Below are positions 61,155 through 64,000 of a stretch of DNA of 64,000 nucleotides, piece after piece. The position numbers and the translations under genes are program-made. The DNA comes from Microlunatus soli (lineage in GTDB: Bacteria > Actinomycetota > Actinomycetes > Propionibacteriales > Propionibacteriaceae), in contig NZ_LT629772.1 in the NCBI RefSeq assembly GCF_900105385.1, forward strand, positions 3,472,001-3,536,000, written 5' to 3'. Numbering within the stretch: position 1 is the first letter of the stretch; every line of letters starts with the position of its first letter. The notes under the pieces were generated by a model that searched no databases, was not told the DNA's origin, and worked only from the letters and a program-made list of their open reading frames with translations.

Positions 61155-61952
61155 GTGACCGTACGTCTGGTGGCATTCGATCTTGACGGAACGATCTTGG
61201 ACGGCGGCGACACCGTTGTCCCGGACTGCGCCGAGCAGATCCGTCGCGTTCATGATCACGGCGTCAGGTGTGTGATCAACTCCGGACGATCGACCGAGTT
61301 CCAGGCCGAGCTGCTGGCCCGCCTCGGACTGCTGTCCAGCTTCGACGCCCTGGTCGGCGACGAGCGCTGGATCGAGCTGATCGATACCGATGGACAGCGC
61401 CGTCCGCTGCAACCGTGGAACACCGAGACCCGGCACCGATGGCAACTGCTCGAGCCGCGAGCAGCCGAGATCGCCGGTCGGGTGCAGGATGAGGTCCGAC
61501 GTCGCGGCTGGGCCGGGGAGCTGATCGATGGACTCGACGTCGCACGCCGCGGCCTGTGGGCAGTGCGGATGGCCGACCCCGAGCAGGCACTGGCGATCTT
61601 CCGTTGGGTGCACCAGGGGGCCGGCGATGACGGGATCGCGATCAACTGCAACGGCGGCTACCTGCACATCTACGACGCAGCCCGGGACAAGGGAAGCGCG
61701 CTGGCGGCGATCGCGGAGCACTTCGGGGTCGCGCCGGCGCAGGTGCTGGCCTTCGGTGACAACATCAATGACCTGCCGATGCTGGACGGCCGGTACGGAT
61801 TCGCCGCAGCAACGGTCGCCAATGCCGTACCGGAGATCCAGCGGGTGGTTCGAGCCGGAGGCGGCCGCCTCGCCACCCGGGCGTCGGGCGCCGGTGTCGC
61901 TGAGTTGCTCCGCGAGGCGGTGACTCCGGCCCGTGACAGTGTGGCCGAATGA
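61155..61952 (+). CDS. HAD-superfamily phosphatase (Cof/IIB type)
   Basis: A 265-residue HAD hydrolase. The start GTG 61155 follows GGAG and keeps the motif near the N-terminus. Motif I is FDLDGTIL (Asp nucleophile), motif II is INSGRS, motif III includes RDKGSALAAIAEHFG with Lys and motif IV is FGDNINDLPML. Cof-type enzymes dephosphorylate sugars and cofactors. The stop overlaps the next gene by 4 nt (ATGA). Confidence 0.87.
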   Translation: MTVRLVAFDLDGTILDGGDTVVPDCAEQIRRVHDHGVRCVINSGRSTEFQAELLARLGLLSSFDALVGDERWIELIDTDGQRRPLQPWNTETRHRWQLLEPRAAEIAGRVQDEVRRRGWAGELIDGLDVARRGLWAVRMADPEQALAIFRWVHQGAGDDGIAINCNGGYLHIYDAARDKGSALAAIAEHFGVAPAQVLAFGDNINDLPMLDGRYGFAAATVANAVPEIQRVVRAGGGRLATRASGAGVAELLREAVTPARDSVAE

Positions 61953-63334
61953 GCAGCCGATCGGCCGAGGGGAGAGTCGGCGGGCCCGCCGCCCCGACCT
62001 GGGTGCTGTGCGTCGCGGCGATCCTCGCTCCGCTGTCGGCCCCGGTCCTCGACGACGAACCGTCCTGGCCGTTCTGGGCGACCCTGATCGTTCATCTGCT
62101 GGCAGCCGGCCTGCTGCTGACGCGCGCCGTGTCCTGGCTGCGGTCCGGCGCTCGGGCCCGTCGTCGCGACGTCGTGCTGGCGGTTGCTCCCGCTGTCGCC
62201 GGGCTCCTCGCACTGGGACTGGTGATGCTGGGGGCCGATGAGTACGGGATCAGGGGCAGCGCTGTGCCGCGGCTCACCCAAGGGATCCGGAGCCTGTTCC
62301 TCACCGACCTCGGCTACGTCGGTTCGGTGCTGGCGATCATCATCGTGCTGGCCAGTTCCGTCACGCTGGTGGCGGTCCTCGCCCGGCGCCGGCTGCGAGC
62401 CGGCTGGGACGAGCTCAGCGACGGGGTGGCCGATGTCGCGACCGCTGCGGCGACGGCGGCCGTCAGGACCCGGAACCCGCGAGGCTTCGAGCCCAAGACC
62501 CGACCGTCCGACGGCTTCTGGCGGCGCCTGCTGTCGCCGTCGACCCGCATCGTGATGATCGTGAACGTCCTGGTCGCGATGCCGATCCTGTGGGTGCTGG
62601 CCGCCGATCCGGATGGCGATCTGGTCGTGCTCGGATTCCTGTTCATCTTCCCCGGCCTGCCGATCACGGCCTGGGCCGTCCTGCAGACTCTGTGGCGGCC
62701 GGACTCCGAGCTGGGCTACATCTTCGCCGCGCTGGCCCGGACGATGATCGTGCCGGCGGTCACCTCGCTGCCGTTCGCGGTGCTGCAGACCGTGCTCACC
62801 CGGCTGCCGGTCTTCGTCGATCGGGTCGAGCAACATTCGTTCCACGGCAGCTACATCAGGCACTACTGGTTCTCCGGGGAGAGCGGTGCGATCAACGTCG
62901 TCGACGGGTCGGTGATCAAGACCCTGTTGATCTCGATGCTCGGTGGATATGCGCTGTCCTTGCTGGCCGGGTTGGTGATCACCGTCTTCGTGATCTGGCC
63001 GGCGATCGCCTTCCTGCGGCCGAGAGCCCTGCTGCGCGAAGCACAGCTGAGCCAACGGCCCAGCGACCTTGCCGCGAGCATTGCTTCGGTCCGTGCCCAG
63101 AGCGTGATCGCGATCCTGGCGCTCGCCATCCCGTCGCTGATGGTTCCGACAGATTCTGACGAGGTGTTGTGGTGGATCGGCGTCGCCTTGATCCCGGTCG
63201 GCGTGGTGTTGGTCTATGTCGCCTGGCGGGGCCAGCAGATCGCCCGGAAGGCCCTCGCGGCGGGCAGCACGGCGCACCGCGACAACTCCGTGACCGATGT
63301 TCCTGAGGAGCCGTCGGCCGGCGACGGCGGATAG
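61949..63334 (+). CDS. multi-pass membrane protein of unknown function
   Basis: A 461-residue protein with about nine hydrophobic segments and no recognised domain. Between TM4 and TM5 lies a polar loop (~145-195) with DELSDGVADVATAAATAAV. The C-terminal end is polar. It overlaps the HAD gene by 4 nt, so they are co-expressed. It ends 165 bp before clpB and just upstream of its HAIR sites. I cannot assign a function. Confidence 0.7.
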   Translation: MSSRSAEGRVGGPAAPTWVLCVAAILAPLSAPVLDDEPSWPFWATLIVHLLAAGLLLTRAVSWLRSGARARRRDVVLAVAPAVAGLLALGLVMLGADEYGIRGSAVPRLTQGIRSLFLTDLGYVGSVLAIIIVLASSVTLVAVLARRRLRAGWDELSDGVADVATAAATAAVRTRNPRGFEPKTRPSDGFWRRLLSPSTRIVMIVNVLVAMPILWVLAADPDGDLVVLGFLFIFPGLPITAWAVLQTLWRPDSELGYIFAALARTMIVPAVTSLPFAVLQTVLTRLPVFVDRVEQHSFHGSYIRHYWFSGESGAINVVDGSVIKTLLISMLGGYALSLLAGLVITVFVIWPAIAFLRPRALLREAQLSQRPSDLAASIASVRAQSVIAILALAIPSLMVPTDSDEVLWWIGVALIPVGVVLVYVAWRGQQIARKALAAGSTAHRDNSVTDVPEEPSAGDGG

Positions 63335-63399
63335 CGCGGGGCCCGCGGTCGACCAGTGGGAACCTCCGCCGGATCGGGGAGGAGCCGGACCCTACCCGG

Positions 63400-63424
63400 A
63401 AGTTGAGTCGAGTGGACTCAACTT
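63400..63424 (+). promoter_or_regulatory. HAIR element 1 upstream of clpB
   Basis: AAGTTGAGT-CGAGTGG-ACTCAACTT has perfect 9-bp arms and the 7-bp HAIR spacer. It overlaps the candidate -35 hexamer TTGAGT; the likely -10 TACACT is at 63429-63434. HspR repression is expected. Confidence 0.85.
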
Positions 63425-63447
63425 GGAATACACTCTCCTCAGGCAAG

Positions 63448-63468
63448 GTTGAGTGGAGTAGACTCAAT
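63448..63468 (+). promoter_or_regulatory. HAIR element 2 upstream of clpB
   Basis: GTTGAGT-GGAGTAG-ACTCAAT is a second HAIR site, 14 bp downstream of the -10. It lies about 30 bp before the clpB start, so HspR bound here would block elongation or cooperate with site 1. Confidence 0.82.
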
Positions 63469-63498
63469 GTTTGTTGGACCTGAATGAAGGAGTGCTGG

Positions 63499-64000
63499 GT
63501 GGAAGCGGAGAAACTCACCACGAAGAGCCGGGACGCCGTCTCGGCCGCATTGCGCAGCGCATTGCTCGCCGGCAACCCCAATGCCGAGCCGGAGCATCTG
63601 CTGACGGCGTTGCTGTCGACGCCGGAGAACACGGTCGGCCCACTGCTGTCTGCCGTCGGTGCCGATCCCGCCGCGATCAACGCCGGAGCACAGGAAGCGA
63701 TCGCGAAGCTCCCGTCGGCGAAGGGTAGCTCGGTGACCCAGCCCGGCCTGTCCGGTTCGCTGGCGCGGGTGCTGGCCGACGGTGAGGCGCGCGCCGAACA
63801 GCTCGGTGACTCCTTCGTGGCGACCGAGCATCTGCTGATCGCATTGTCCGCCGTCGATTCCGCGGCCAAGCGGATTCTCAGCGGTGCCGACGTCGATGCG
63901 GAGAAGATCACGGCTGCGTTCAATGCGTCGCGTGGCTCCAAGCGGGTCACCACCGCAGAGGCCGAGGGCACGTCCTCGGCGCTGGAGCAGTACGGCGTCG
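63499..64000 (+). CDS. clpB: chaperone ClpB, N-terminal part (cut by window edge)
   Basis: The frame from GTG 63499 is open to the window end and gives about 167 residues. GAAGGAG lies 7 nt upstream. The N-terminal Clp repeat domain is visible: KLTTKSRDAVSAALRSAL, EHLLTALLSTPEN, then the second repeat FVATEHLLIALSAVDS. The AAA+ modules lie beyond the window. ClpB dissolves protein aggregates together with DnaK and belongs to the HspR regulon, as two HAIR sites here show. Confidence 0.93.
   Translation, partial: MEAEKLTTKSRDAVSAALRSALLAGNPNAEPEHLLTALLSTPENTVGPLLSAVGADPAAINAGAQEAIAKLPSAKGSSVTQPGLSGSLARVLADGEARAEQLGDSFVATEHLLIALSAVDSAAKRILSGADVDAEKITAAFNASRGSKRVTTAEAEGTSSALEQYGV

Noticed and set aside
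61670-63277. 535-residue antisense frame opposite the HAD and membrane-protein genes
   Set aside because: Polar low-complexity product from GC-skewed third positions. The sense genes overlap by ATGA and make hydrophobic helices, so they are the real ones.

Overview
The window is dense, high-GC, actinobacterial chromosomal DNA with about 60 genes on both strands. Typical actinobacterial traits are the dnaK-grpE-dnaJ-hspR operon with HAIR operators, many GTG starts, 1-4 nt start/stop overlaps, a DoxX protein, and scattered copies of a CTTCGACAAGCTCAGG-type repeat. I cannot name the genus; a Propionibacteriales-like soil organism is only a guess. I found no rRNA, tRNA, CRISPR array, prophage or insertion sequence.

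Layout. 1-7.8 kb: a LarA-like racemase cut by the window edge, then single genes (APH-like kinase, small hydrolase, S10 peptidase, GNAT, MFS plus an MFS remnant, GrpB, DUF1203). 8-14 kb: a QAT-type (OpuB/OpuC) osmolyte importer. Its binding-protein gene is separated from the ATPase/permease operon by a reverse-strand virginiamycin-B-lyase homologue and a rhodanese/cysteine-dioxygenase pair. 14-23 kb: a GT2-GtrA fusion with a GT39 membrane glycosyltransferase, an S9 peptidase, an MDR oxidoreductase, a Nudix hydrolase and a PolA-like polymerase. 22.8-25.7 kb: a NarL-type two-component pair and a Phd/VapC-like toxin-antitoxin module. 25.7-29.6 kb: ribD-ribE-ribBA-ribH behind an FMN riboswitch. 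29.7-31.6 kb: an ABC exporter.

31.6-37.6 kb is the most unusual part. Five tightly overlapping genes encode two SipW/ER-type signal peptidases, two exported proteins with SipW-type signal peptides, and one LAGTG (sortase-type) wall protein. One of the peptidases is fused to a domain that resembles its own substrates. An OmpR-type two-component system lies directly upstream on the same strand.

38-43 kb is the HspR-controlled chaperone operon; clpB, also preceded by two HAIR sites, begins at the right edge. 43-52 kb holds a catabolic region: two ACS-type MFS transporters, a metal-dependent cyclase/hydrolase, an amidohydrolase-2 lactonase, a PdxA2-type dehydrogenase, two SDRs and two GntR/FadR regulators. 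52.5-56.5 kb has a SorC regulator divergent from a sugar MFS transporter and a sulfatase. 56.6-60.4 kb has an XRE/MmyB regulator divergent from an alcohol dehydrogenase-CMD-aldo/keto reductase operon. The right end carries a secreted ricin-type lectin, a HAD phosphatase, an unknown membrane protein and clpB.

At sequence level three things recur: TGATCA hexamers far above composition expectation, GATC-phased 15-bp tandem microrepeats inside and between genes, and two families of dispersed inverted or short repeats that sit at gene ends or have become part of coding sequence.
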